A stretch of 64,000 nt of DNA from Eubacterium barkeri (GTDB lineage Bacteria; Bacillota; Clostridia; Eubacteriales; Eubacteriaceae), in the NCBI RefSeq assembly GCF_900107125.1, contig NZ_FNOU01000001.1, forward strand, positions 186,001 to 250,000, in the 5' to 3' direction. The translations under genes and the position numbers were made by a program. Below, piece by piece: positions 17,630 to 25,452 of the stretch (position 1 is the first letter of the stretch; every line of letters begins with the position of its first letter). Under the pieces are notes generated by a model. It saw nothing but the letters and a program-made list of their open reading frames with translations, made no database searches and was not told where the DNA came from.

Positions 17630-18514
17630 ATGACTTTAAATCAATTGAACTATTTTGTAGAAGTGGTTAAACAGAGTAATTTCACCCGGGCGGCGGAAAA
17701 GCTTTTTGTCAGCCAATCGACCCTGAGCAAATCCATCCGGGCGGTGGAACGGGAGGTTGAGATGGAACTGATCAACCGCCAGGCTAAAGAATTCACCTTA
17801 ACCCCGGAAGGGCAGATTTTTTATGACTATGCCCAAAGCATTCTCGGGTTTTACGAGGAGCAGACCACCGCATTATATGAACGCTTTCGCCGTACACCGG
17901 GAAGTTTGCATTTGGGGATGCCTCCAACCGCTGGAACCATCTATTTTTTTCCACTGCTTTATGATTATCGGAAGCTGTATCCCGAGGTGGATCTGAAAAT
18001 CACGGAAATGACCTCCAAATCTGTTCAGCAGCTGGTCCACGAAGGCACCCTGGATATCGGTGTGGTTATTGAACCTTTTTCCGATGATAAGCTGGTTGCG
18101 CAAACGGTTTATACCTCTGAGGCCGTTTTGGTTGTGTCTAAGGATCATCCCCTGGCCAATCGACGTTCGGTGAATTCGGCCGATCTGGCCCAGGAGCAAT
18201 TTCTCATGGTCTCCCGGGATTATATGTATTACGATGTGGTGATTGACCATTGCAAAACGGCAGGCTATACCCCGAATATCACCTTTGAAAGCTCCCAGTG
18301 GGATTTGATTTTAGAGATGGTCTCTGCAGGCCAGGGGATCAGCATCCTCCCCAAACCTTTAGTGGATAAGCTGTACAGCAAGCGGGTCCGGCAGATCCAC
18401 CTGAAAAATCCAACCTTCCCCTGGGCCCTTACCCTGGTATATCGACGGGATAAGGTCCTCACCAGCCCCATGAAGGATTTTCTGGCTCTGTGTGAAGAAG
18501 GCGGAGGGCGGTAG
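17630..18514 (+). CDS. LysR family transcriptional regulator
   Basis: 294 aa. The N-terminal helix-turn-helix reads NFTRAAEKLFVSQSTLSKSIRAVE (residues ~17-40), followed by a periplasmic-binding-like effector domain (GSLHLGMPPTAG, TLDIGVVIEP, GQGISILPKPLV). ATG 17630 lies well placed after AAGGAAGGGG; GTG at 17627 is the alternative. The gene points toward an MFS transporter and a CoA-transferase, the likeliest targets, though LysR proteins also act on divergent genes and the fab operon lies on the other side. The effector is unknown. Confidence 0.93.
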   Translation: MTLNQLNYFVEVVKQSNFTRAAEKLFVSQSTLSKSIRAVEREVEMELINRQAKEFTLTPEGQIFYDYAQSILGFYEEQTTALYERFRRTPGSLHLGMPPTAGTIYFFPLLYDYRKLYPEVDLKITEMTSKSVQQLVHEGTLDIGVVIEPFSDDKLVAQTVYTSEAVLVVSKDHPLANRRSVNSADLAQEQFLMVSRDYMYYDVVIDHCKTAGYTPNITFESSQWDLILEMVSAGQGISILPKPLVDKLYSKRVRQIHLKNPTFPWALTLVYRRDKVLTSPMKDFLALCEEGGGR

Positions 18515-18528
18515 GATAAGCTCTCTAT

Positions 18529-18545
18529 AAGGTGCGGCGCACCTT
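18529..18545 (+). terminator. Hairpin after lysR
   Basis: AAGGTGC-GGC-GCACCTT, a 7-bp stem without a clear T run. It may be a weak terminator or an RNA end-protecting stem. The rest of 18546-18767 shows no convincing gene. Confidence 0.4.
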
Positions 18546-18767
18546 GGTTAGTAGATACCGCCGTGCGGTGAAGGCGTTACACAGATGCCCCATTGCCACA
18601 CTTACAGAACGCCATCCGCGTTCTTTTTTTTGTGGCACAGGGCGATGAATTCAATTCATGGCAGAATGAAATACAACCATTTTTCTTTTCTCCCGGACCA
18701 TGCTAAGATGATGTTAGAAAATCGCAATGGCCATCGCGAACAAGGAGTAACAGAAAGGGAGTATATT

Positions 18768-19964
18768 ATGGAGAATCAAATCAATAAAGCCTCCACATCG
18801 AGGGCGGTTATCATTGAGTTCGTGATGTTTTTTACCTACGCATTCTTTGCCGTGAACTGGATTGCGGGGAGCACCCTGACACCCCAGATCATGGAATTCT
18901 TTAATCTTAAAACCTTTGCCTCCGCCACCTTCATTTCCAATGCCATCACCCTGGCGAAAATCATTGGGAATTTCCTGGCAGCGGGCATTTTAGCCAAACT
19001 TTTCCCAAAAAAGGCCATTGGCCTGGGGTCCCTCCTCATTGTAGCAGGGAGTGTCCTGGCCATCTTCGCACCCCAGTACTGGCTCTTTATCCTCGGACGC
19101 TTTGTCATGGGATTTGGGGGCGCACTGTATGTGGTGTATTTCAGTCCCGTGGTCATCCACTATTTCAGTCCGGAAAAACGTCCCGCGGTCAACGCCCTTA
19201 ACGGCGTTGCATACAATGTGGGGGGCGTCATCGCCATGGTCATTGTCGGACCCGTCATTGCCTGGCTGAAAACCTGGCAGTACAGCATGGGCTTCTTCGC
19301 CATCATCAGTGCCATCCTGCTCATCATCTGGCCTATCATTGGTCAGGACTTCGACTTAAACAGCGGAGCCGGGAAGGAACAGGCGCCCTATGGGATGAAG
19401 GATGCCCTTAAAGAAAAAATCAATTGGCTGCTGCCCTTTACGTATTCTGGGCTTTTAACCTTCTACATCGTCATGCTTAATATCTTCCCCATCTCCGGGG
19501 TAACGGTGATTGATGCCAAAACCTTAAGCGTTTTGGTAGCCGTTGGAGGGATTGTGGGCTCCCTAATGGCCATCGCCCTGGCAAAGGTCTATTTCAGACG
19601 GCTTCCGGTCATCCGGTACAGCGGTCTGGCCCTGACCCTCTTCGGTTTATTGATGCTGATTACCAATAATGGCATCATCTCAGCGGTGGCGGCCTTCTGT
19701 GCAGGGGTGTGTATCTTCCTGCCGGTGACCTCCCTGGTGCTCATTCCCCAGGAGCTGCCGGGCATGACCCCTGGAAAGCTCACGGTGATTATGGGGCTGT
19801 TCTGGGCCATCTCTTATATTATAGAAACCATCGCTTACTTTGCCATCGGCCTGGCCATTGACAGCTTCGGCTATACAACGGGTCTGTACATCGCCCTGGC
19901 CTTGAGTCTGACCTTCTTTGTCGGTTCGTTCCTCCTGCCGGAAACGGGGAAGAAGAAAGTCTGA
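18768..19964 (+). CDS. MFS transporter
   Basis: 398 aa with about twelve membrane segments in two halves separated by a charged loop near residues 195-215 (GQDFDLNSGAGKEQAPYG). The A-type loop is represented by GRFVMGFGGALYVVYF and by FSPEKRPAVNALNGVAYNVGG. The open frame runs upstream, but AAGGGAG before the ATG at 18768 decides the start. It lies 63 bp before a CoA-transferase gene, suggesting uptake of a carboxylate that is then activated with CoA. The substrate is not recognisable. Confidence 0.85.
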   Translation: MENQINKASTSRAVIIEFVMFFTYAFFAVNWIAGSTLTPQIMEFFNLKTFASATFISNAITLAKIIGNFLAAGILAKLFPKKAIGLGSLLIVAGSVLAIFAPQYWLFILGRFVMGFGGALYVVYFSPVVIHYFSPEKRPAVNALNGVAYNVGGVIAMVIVGPVIAWLKTWQYSMGFFAIISAILLIIWPIIGQDFDLNSGAGKEQAPYGMKDALKEKINWLLPFTYSGLLTFYIVMLNIFPISGVTVIDAKTLSVLVAVGGIVGSLMAIALAKVYFRRLPVIRYSGLALTLFGLLMLITNNGIISAVAAFCAGVCIFLPVTSLVLIPQELPGMTPGKLTVIMGLFWAISYIIETIAYFAIGLAIDSFGYTTGLYIALALSLTFFVGSFLLPETGKKKV

Positions 19965-20027
19965 TGCGCGTCGGATACTGAAATAACAAAAGAAACGAAA
20001 ATTATACCAATTCCAGGAGAAAACACA

Positions 20028-21362
20028 ATGAAATCATTCCAAGAGCTTTATGAAGAAAAGAAGATGACGGCAAAACAGGCCTTAGAGCTGATTCAGGACG
20101 GAGACTACATGTTCTCCGCCCAGGCGGCCGGGGAACCGGCAGCCATCCTATCCGAGCTTCAGCATTTAAAGGAAACCGGGGTCAAGGGCACTACCCTGAA
20201 CACCTGTCTGCCCCTGAAGTATTATGAAGCCTTCAAGGATCCGGAAATGCGCGGGGTCATGGATCACAACGGCTGGTTCTTCAGCGCTGGCCTCCGGGAT
20301 GCTCACAAGCATAAGATGGTGAGCTGCGTCCCCCAAAGCTCCACCTCCATCCTGCGCAAGACCCTGGACCGCCTGGTCTATGAAAACCGGCGTCCGGTGG
20401 TGTTAGCCACCGTGTCCCCCATGGATGACCATGGCTATCTGTCCCTGTCCATCAGCGCCATCTACGAACGGGACCTCATTAATCAGGGGGCGCTGACCAT
20501 TCTGGAGGTCAATCCCAATTACCCCCGGACCTTTGGGGATACCCAGGTCCACATCTCCGAGGTGGATGCCCTGGTAGAATCCGACCGGCCCATCCCGGTA
20601 AGTAATCCGGCCCCCTATACGGAGGTGGATGCCGCCATCGGAAAGCATGTCGCTTCTTTGGTAGAGGATGGTTCCACCATCCAGCTGGGCATCGGCAATA
20701 TTCCTAATGCTGTGGCCGCGGAACTCAAGACCAAGAAGCATCTGGGCATCCACACCGAAATGTTTACGGAATCTATGGTAGACCTTATTGAATGCGGGGC
20801 CGTGGATAACTCCTGCAAGGGCCAATACGATGGCTACTCCGTCTGCTCCTTTACCATGGGCAGCCAGCGGCTGTATGACTACATTGATGATAATCCCGCG
20901 GTGCTCTTCAAATCCTGTACCTTCACCAATGACCCCTACAGCATCGGGAAGAATAACAAATTCGTGTCCGTCAACGCCTCCCTGGAGGTGGATTTAACCG
21001 GCCAATGTGCCTCGGAAACCGTGGGCTATGACCAATGGTCCGGTACCGGTGGTCAGTCCGAAACCGTCCAGGGTGCCCAGATGTCCCCCGGCGGGAAATC
21101 CATCATCGCCATGCATTCCACCTACACCACCAAGGATGAAGACGGCAATCCGGTCCTCCATTCCAAAATCGTGCCCTTCCTCCACGAGGGTGCCGCGGTG
21201 ACCACCTCCCGCAACGATACAGATTATGTGGTGACGGAATACGGCATCGCCTGGCTGCGCGGCTTGAACGTGGGCCAGCGGGCAGAAGCTCTCATTAACA
21301 TCGCCCACCCCGATTTCCGGGAGGCACTGCGTCAGAAGGCAGAAGAATATCAGATCTGGTAA
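20028..21362 (+). CDS. Acetyl-CoA hydrolase/transferase family CoA-transferase
   Basis: 444 aa class I CoA-transferase of the CatJ/4-hydroxybutyrate CoA-transferase type. The likely nucleophile is Glu244 in GIHTEMFTESMVDL; other family blocks are IQLGIGNIPNAVAAEL, VDLTGQCASETVG, GTGGQSETVQGA and VVTEYGIAWLRG. It would move CoA between acetate and a carboxylic acid. It is a distant paralogue of the But enzyme at 41479-42834 but lacks that enzyme's N-terminal GGILMWEPE block. The upstream MFS gene suggests a shared imported substrate. Confidence 0.88.
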   Translation: MKSFQELYEEKKMTAKQALELIQDGDYMFSAQAAGEPAAILSELQHLKETGVKGTTLNTCLPLKYYEAFKDPEMRGVMDHNGWFFSAGLRDAHKHKMVSCVPQSSTSILRKTLDRLVYENRRPVVLATVSPMDDHGYLSLSISAIYERDLINQGALTILEVNPNYPRTFGDTQVHISEVDALVESDRPIPVSNPAPYTEVDAAIGKHVASLVEDGSTIQLGIGNIPNAVAAELKTKKHLGIHTEMFTESMVDLIECGAVDNSCKGQYDGYSVCSFTMGSQRLYDYIDDNPAVLFKSCTFTNDPYSIGKNNKFVSVNASLEVDLTGQCASETVGYDQWSGTGGQSETVQGAQMSPGGKSIIAMHSTYTTKDEDGNPVLHSKIVPFLHEGAAVTTSRNDTDYVVTEYGIAWLRGLNVGQRAEALINIAHPDFREALRQKAEEYQIW

Positions 21363-21375
21363 TCCGGATTGAAAA

Positions 21376-21413
21376 GAAAGGAGCCACGGCTTATTATGCC
21401 GGGGCTCCTTTTT
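21376..21413. terminator. Bidirectional terminator between convergent operons
   Basis: AAAGGAGCC-CGG ... CCG-GGCTCCTTTTT, followed by T on the plus strand and by CTTTTC on the minus strand. It ends the CoA-transferase gene and the minus-strand MttB-like gene. Confidence 0.88.
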
Positions 21414-21448
21414 CGTGGTTTTTGCATGAATGCTGGCGGCCTCCTGAA

Positions 21449-22693
21449 TCAATGTTTGAAATACCCATGGAGAATTTCGTCGATGGCCACCTTCAGCTGG
21501 GAGGAATACAGCCAGCTTTGGGGGGCCGGCATCTGGGCGGACAGGCAATCCACGGAATCCGTATCCTTGGGATCATTAAAGATATAGCTGTTCTGGGGTT
21601 CATCCTCCCGGATGGTTTCGAGGACAGCGGGCAGATGCTTCGTGGAATAGACGTAGCTGTAGGGCTTGACGGCCTTGACGATTTCATGATCCAGGACCAA
21701 TTGCTCAAAGCTGCTGCTCTGCCAGTGGATGCCCTTCCCCATCCAGGCGAGGAGGTCCGCGCCGCACATCTCAATCAGGGAATAGTAGGTGATGCACTTT
21801 TCAATGGAATCCGGATCGCCATCATTGAGCACGGATAAGTCATCGGGCCAGAGGATGGCCGGATAATGATAAAAATGGGCCATCTGGCTTTGGGCCGTGT
21901 GGAAGTAAAGGCAATTCAGGTCTTCGGTGGTTCGGAATCCGAGGGAACGGCGGTTGTTTTTTAAGAAACCGCTGTAATATATCCGGGCATCGGGTTGGAT
22001 GCTCCGGGCCAGGATGAGCAGGACGAGGAAATAGATATTCCCCATGAGGATGAAATAATCGTCATGGAGCCCGGCGAAATCCAAGGGCAGCGGATAGGTG
22101 ATGGCAATGGGGCATTGGGTGGGCAAGAGGATTTCCAGCTGCTGGGTGATTACCGAATCCACGGATAACAGCTGGTCTCCAAGGAGGACGTGCAGGCTTT
22201 CGGGGTGGGGATGCGCCTTGAGGAAATGGGCATCCTCCAGGCTGAAAACCGGATAGATGGTAGGCTTACGGCTCTCCCTTTCCGCCAGGCGGTAAATCGC
22301 CTCCTGGAGGTGCGAATCGTCAGACAAGGGCAGGAGGGTGCAGTCCATGGCATCCAGCCCGTTGGCCAGCTGGATGAAATGACGGCAATCCGTCAGGGAC
22401 ATGGTGGTGATGCCGTCCTCCCTGAGGTTGTCGAGATGAGTGAAGAACCCCCGGTTGGTGTGCCGGGGTCGACCATCCTGGCTGACCTTGAGGGGATAGG
22501 CCGCCAGGGTTTCCTGGATGCGGTCCACCGGGAAGAACAACCGCCCGTCCCGGCAGGTACAGCCCCAGTTCATCAAATAGCGACGTGCCGCGTCATCCGT
22601 GATTACCAAACCCTTCTCAGATAAGAAGGTCAGGGATTCCTCATGGACTGTGCGTGCTTCTTCATCGGAAAAATAATGGAATACTCCTTGCAT
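21449..22693 (-). CDS. Divergent MttB-family (trimethylamine methyltransferase-like) protein
   Basis: 414 aa from the ATG at 22693, which has AAAGGA six bases upstream. An in-frame ATG at 22708 overlaps the previous stop (ATGA) and is the alternative. It shares the family N terminus (EEARTVHEESLTFLSEKGLVITDDAARRYL in pattern) and general length, but the core motifs seen in the catalytic paralogues at 27304-30194 are poorly kept. No corrinoid gene accompanies it. It is the last gene of a three-gene minus-strand unit with a sigma-54 activator in the middle. A regulatory or substrate-sensing role is as plausible as catalysis. Confidence 0.75.
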   Translation of the reverse strand: MQGVFHYFSDEEARTVHEESLTFLSEKGLVITDDAARRYLMNWGCTCRDGRLFFPVDRIQETLAAYPLKVSQDGRPRHTNRGFFTHLDNLREDGITTMSLTDCRHFIQLANGLDAMDCTLLPLSDDSHLQEAIYRLAERESRKPTIYPVFSLEDAHFLKAHPHPESLHVLLGDQLLSVDSVITQQLEILLPTQCPIAITYPLPLDFAGLHDDYFILMGNIYFLVLLILARSIQPDARIYYSGFLKNNRRSLGFRTTEDLNCLYFHTAQSQMAHFYHYPAILWPDDLSVLNDGDPDSIEKCITYYSLIEMCGADLLAWMGKGIHWQSSSFEQLVLDHEIVKAVKPYSYVYSTKHLPAVLETIREDEPQNSYIFNDPKDTDSVDCLSAQMPAPQSWLYSSQLKVAIDEILHGYFKH

Positions 22694-22704
22694 AACATTT
22701 CCTT

Positions 22705-23700
22705 TCATCCCAGGCCGAGCTGGGATAATTTGCGATAGAGGGTGGATGTCCCGATATCCAGAACCTTGGCAATCTCCTTCTTCGCCTGGGTCGAGGACCC
22801 ATAGGTGTCCAGATAATGGGAAAAGAGAGCGTGCTCCCAGGCCTGGAGCTGCGCCTTGTAGCTGCCAGCCGAGACCTGGGCGCCAGGCTGAACCAGGGCA
22901 GCTCCGCCCGTTGCCGCGGCAGCTTTACTGCGGAGGTGCTCCGGCAGATCCCCGACATCCAGGATATCCGTCTCACAGAGATTAAGGGCATACTCAATGA
23001 CGTTTTCCAGCTCCCGGATGTTGCCATTCCAGGAATAATCCCGGAGGGAGCTGAGGAAGGCGGGACTCATCTCCCGGGCGGAGAAATCCCCGCGCTCCAG
23101 GAGCTTCTCGAAGATATACTGGGAGAGCAGGGGGATATCATCCCGACGTTCCCGCAGCGGAGGGATATGGAGGGGGATGACGCCCAGGCGGAAGTAGAGA
23201 TCCTTTCGGAAGAAACCGCTTTGGACCATGGATTCCAAATCCCGATTGGTGGCGGCGATGACCCGGATATCCACCGGCTCCGGGCTATTGGAGCCGATGG
23301 GTTCCACCATCCGGGACTGGAGGACATGGAGCAGGGAGACCTGGAGCTGGAGGGGCATTTCGCCAATTTCATCCAGGAAGATGGTGCCGTGGTTGGCCAG
23401 GCTGAACTTACCCTGCTTGCCCATCTTCAAGGCGCCGGTGAATGCCCCGCGGACATAGCCGAACAGCTCGGATTCAATGAGGTTCTCCGGAATGGAACCA
23501 CAATTGACCGAGACGAAGGGCGCGTCGCATCGGGGGCTGGCTTCGTGGATGGACTTGGCCAGAAGCCCCTTTCCGCTGCCGGTTTCCCCTAAAATAAGGA
23601 TGGTCGAATTCCTCTGGGCGATGCGTTTGGCCTGGGATTTTAACAAGCGCATGGGTGGGGTATCCCCAATGATCTGATCGAATGGCGCGTGGTTATCCAA
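22705..23700 (-). CDS. Sigma-54 activator (AAA+ and Fis-type HTH) without N-terminal sensor domain
   Basis: 331 aa from a TTG at 23700 with GGGAGG five bases upstream; it overlaps the previous stop by 8 bases. In-frame ATGs at 23748 and 23736 lie inside the upstream gene without a ribosome site. The AAA+ domain begins at once (FDQIIGDTPPMRLLK) and has Walker A GETGSGKG, the sigma-54-contacting GAFTGA, Walker B TIFLDEIGE and the R-finger region FRKDLYFRLGV. The C terminus is a Fis-like HTH (AKKEIAKVLDIGTSTLYRKL). No PAS, GAF or response-regulator domain is encoded, so signal input must come from elsewhere, perhaps from the two flanking MttB-like proteins. The -24/-12 promoter at 25384-25397 is the obvious target. 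Confidence 0.93.
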   Translation of the reverse strand: MDNHAPFDQIIGDTPPMRLLKSQAKRIAQRNSTILILGETGSGKGLLAKSIHEASPRCDAPFVSVNCGSIPENLIESELFGYVRGAFTGALKMGKQGKFSLANHGTIFLDEIGEMPLQLQVSLLHVLQSRMVEPIGSNSPEPVDIRVIAATNRDLESMVQSGFFRKDLYFRLGVIPLHIPPLRERRDDIPLLSQYIFEKLLERGDFSAREMSPAFLSSLRDYSWNGNIRELENVIEYALNLCETDILDVGDLPEHLRSKAAAATGGAALVQPGAQVSAGSYKAQLQAWEHALFSHYLDTYGSSTQAKKEIAKVLDIGTSTLYRKLSQLGLG

Positions 23701-25093
23701 GGCTGCCTCCCTTCGCCAGGGCTTCCCTGGCTTCATCCATGACCGCATCCATCCGGGCCTGGATCTCCGGGGCGGGGATATCCGGCGGCTGGCTGAGGAT
23801 CCAATTGATTTTATCGTTTATGAAAGTCCGATAATCCTGCTGCATAAAGGTATAATAATTCTTCTTCACGGAGAAGCAGGCCCGCCGGGTGACGTCGGAG
23901 AGGCCATCGTCAAGGTATGCAGCGACCATATCGGCGCCGGCACCCTGGCTGAAAAGTGGCGTATCCGCCTGGAGGGGCTTCAAATCCGAATAAATCTCAT
24001 AAGCCAGAATCAGGTCCAGCTGGCTGGCGAATAAGGAGAAATCATAACCGCCAGCGCAAAAACAGGTATTCGAACGGACCATCAGGTTGCGGAGCTGCCG
24101 GAGGCGGTAGCCCTGGACCACCGGGAAGCTGGACGGTTCGACCTCGGAACAGTCGTGGGCGGTGGCGCTGACCAGGCCATAATGGTCGGCAAGCTGCCGG
24201 TTGGCGCTGGAAAAGAGCACGTACTCCGAAGCGTCGTAATCCACACTGTTATTATAGGGATTCGGCGTACAGGTATCGGTGGCATAGAGCAGGATGGCTT
24301 CGGGGTTGATGGCCTTGATCATGGTCAGCACCCCGAGAATGGCGGCATTACTCAGGGCCAGGGTCCCGGCGATGGATTGGGGGGCGGTAATGCAGGTCAT
24401 CAGGGAGCAAAAGGTGAGGATCGGAATGCCATGCTTGGCGAAAATCCCAATGGTGGCGCATTCCTTTCGACTTAAGCTTAGCCCGGTGAGGGCCGGCAGA
24501 TTAGCCGTGAACAGGGGCCGCCGGCGCAGGGCCTCCTCGCCCCCAGCCACCGCTTCAGCCAGACTGACGGCATATCGGGCAGATTCTGGGGAGCTGAAAT
24601 AGCAATGGCAGTGCTTATCGGAATAATAAAGGGCATTATACAAGGCGTACAGCTCGCTTAGATTGGCCGGGCAATCCATGGGGAGCAGGGTCGCGGCATA
24701 GAAGGCGATCTCATCATAAAAATTACTGATGCGTGTGAATTCGATGGAATCGGCAATGGTGGAAGGCCGTTTGCGATGGAGCTTCCAGTCATAGATATGG
24801 GTGCAGAAGATGCTGTTCGTCAGCAGTGTCACATCGGATCGGGCGGGATAAACCGTCTTATCTGGATTGCGGGCGTACATGATATGTTCCTTCTGGCTGT
24901 GGTCAATAGCCCATTCCACCAGCTCCCGGGGGAAATAGACCCGGCTGTCTTCAAGCCGTGCCCCGTGGAAATGCAGGAGCTGGCGGATTTCGTCGTCCTG
25001 GATTTCCATGCCGACGGTTTCCAGGATTTCCAGGGAGGCGTGGTGGATTTCTGTTATTTCCTCCGTGCTCAACAGATCAATGGTCCCTTTCAT
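23693..25093 (-). CDS. MttB-family (trimethylamine methyltransferase-like) protein upstream of the sigma-54 activator
   Basis: 466 aa with no in-frame amber codon, hence of the non-pyrrolysine MttB type. The N terminus follows the family pattern (EEITEIHHASLEILETVGMEIQDDEIRQLL); later blocks include EAVAGGEEALRRRPLF and AGTLALSNAAILGVLTMIKAINP. AAGGAG lies nine bases before the ATG. It overlaps the activator gene by 8 bases and is transcribed away from the transporter/methyltransferase operon. With no corrinoid partner in its operon, it could be a methyltransferase using the MttC-like protein encoded at 30241, or a sensor for the activator. Confidence 0.8.
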   Translation of the reverse strand: MKGTIDLLSTEEITEIHHASLEILETVGMEIQDDEIRQLLHFHGARLEDSRVYFPRELVEWAIDHSQKEHIMYARNPDKTVYPARSDVTLLTNSIFCTHIYDWKLHRKRPSTIADSIEFTRISNFYDEIAFYAATLLPMDCPANLSELYALYNALYYSDKHCHCYFSSPESARYAVSLAEAVAGGEEALRRRPLFTANLPALTGLSLSRKECATIGIFAKHGIPILTFCSLMTCITAPQSIAGTLALSNAAILGVLTMIKAINPEAILLYATDTCTPNPYNNSVDYDASEYVLFSSANRQLADHYGLVSATAHDCSEVEPSSFPVVQGYRLRQLRNLMVRSNTCFCAGGYDFSLFASQLDLILAYEIYSDLKPLQADTPLFSQGAGADMVAAYLDDGLSDVTRRACFSVKKNYYTFMQQDYRTFINDKINWILSQPPDIPAPEIQARMDAVMDEAREALAKGGSLG

Positions 25094-25117
25094 CAGAGGG
25101 TTCTCCTTTCAACATTA

Positions 25118-25133
25118 TTCTCAAAAACGGGAA
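25118..25133. promoter_or_regulatory. Inverted repeat copy 1, candidate activator site near the divergent gene
   Basis: TTCTC-AAAAAC-GGGAA, about 25 bp upstream of the minus-strand MttB-like start. It shares TTCTCAAAAA with the upstream copies and may allow autoregulation. Confidence 0.5.
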
Positions 25134-25173
25134 TAAATGTGGTGTGATGGGATGATTGCGTTTATACTGTATG

Positions 25174-25201
25174 TATATACTACCAGAAGCCAGAGGTTCA
25201 A
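25174..25201 (-). promoter_or_regulatory. Possible sigmaA promoter of the minus-strand regulator unit
   Basis: Minus strand TTGAAC (25201-25196), 16-bp spacer, TATATA (25179-25174). No -24/-12 element was found in this direction, so the activator gene itself seems sigmaA-dependent. Confidence 0.45.
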
Positions 25202-25219
25202 ACAAGGTTAAACATGGAA

Positions 25220-25277
25220 TTCTCAATAATAAGAAACAGAAAGGATGAATAATTGCATAATTTCTCAAAACAGAGAA
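25220..25277. promoter_or_regulatory. Paired inverted repeats, candidate upstream activating sequence
   Basis: Two copies of the same element lie 42 bp apart centre to centre, four helical turns: TTCTC-AATAAT-AAGAA (25220-25235) and TTCTC-AAAACA-GAGAA (25262-25277). The nearer one is about 115 bp upstream of the -24 element, the usual distance for a sigma-54 enhancer. A separate palindrome GCTTTTAAAAGC lies at 25337-25348. Confidence 0.6.
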
Positions 25278-25383
25278 GTATATTTTAGCAAAAATAAACA
25301 GAAAAGTGATTAAAAAGAATTATTGAACCTACAGATGCTTTTAAAAGCGTTTCTTAAATAAAAAAAGCCGAAATACGTATGTT

Positions 25384-25397
25384 GGCATAAAGATTGC
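25384..25397 (+). promoter_or_regulatory. Sigma-54 (-24/-12) promoter of the transporter/methyltransferase operon
   Basis: TTGGCA then, exactly 10 bases after GG, GC in TTGCTT (GG at 25384-25385, GC at 25396-25397). This matches the TGGCA-N-TTGC pattern. The predicted start is near 25409, giving a ~44-base leader ending in GAGGAGGG before the ATG at 25453. Confidence 0.85.
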
Positions 25398-25452
25398 TTA
25401 ATAAACCAGACAGAGAACACCTGCAGGTTCTTTCAAAAAAGAGGAGGGTTAG

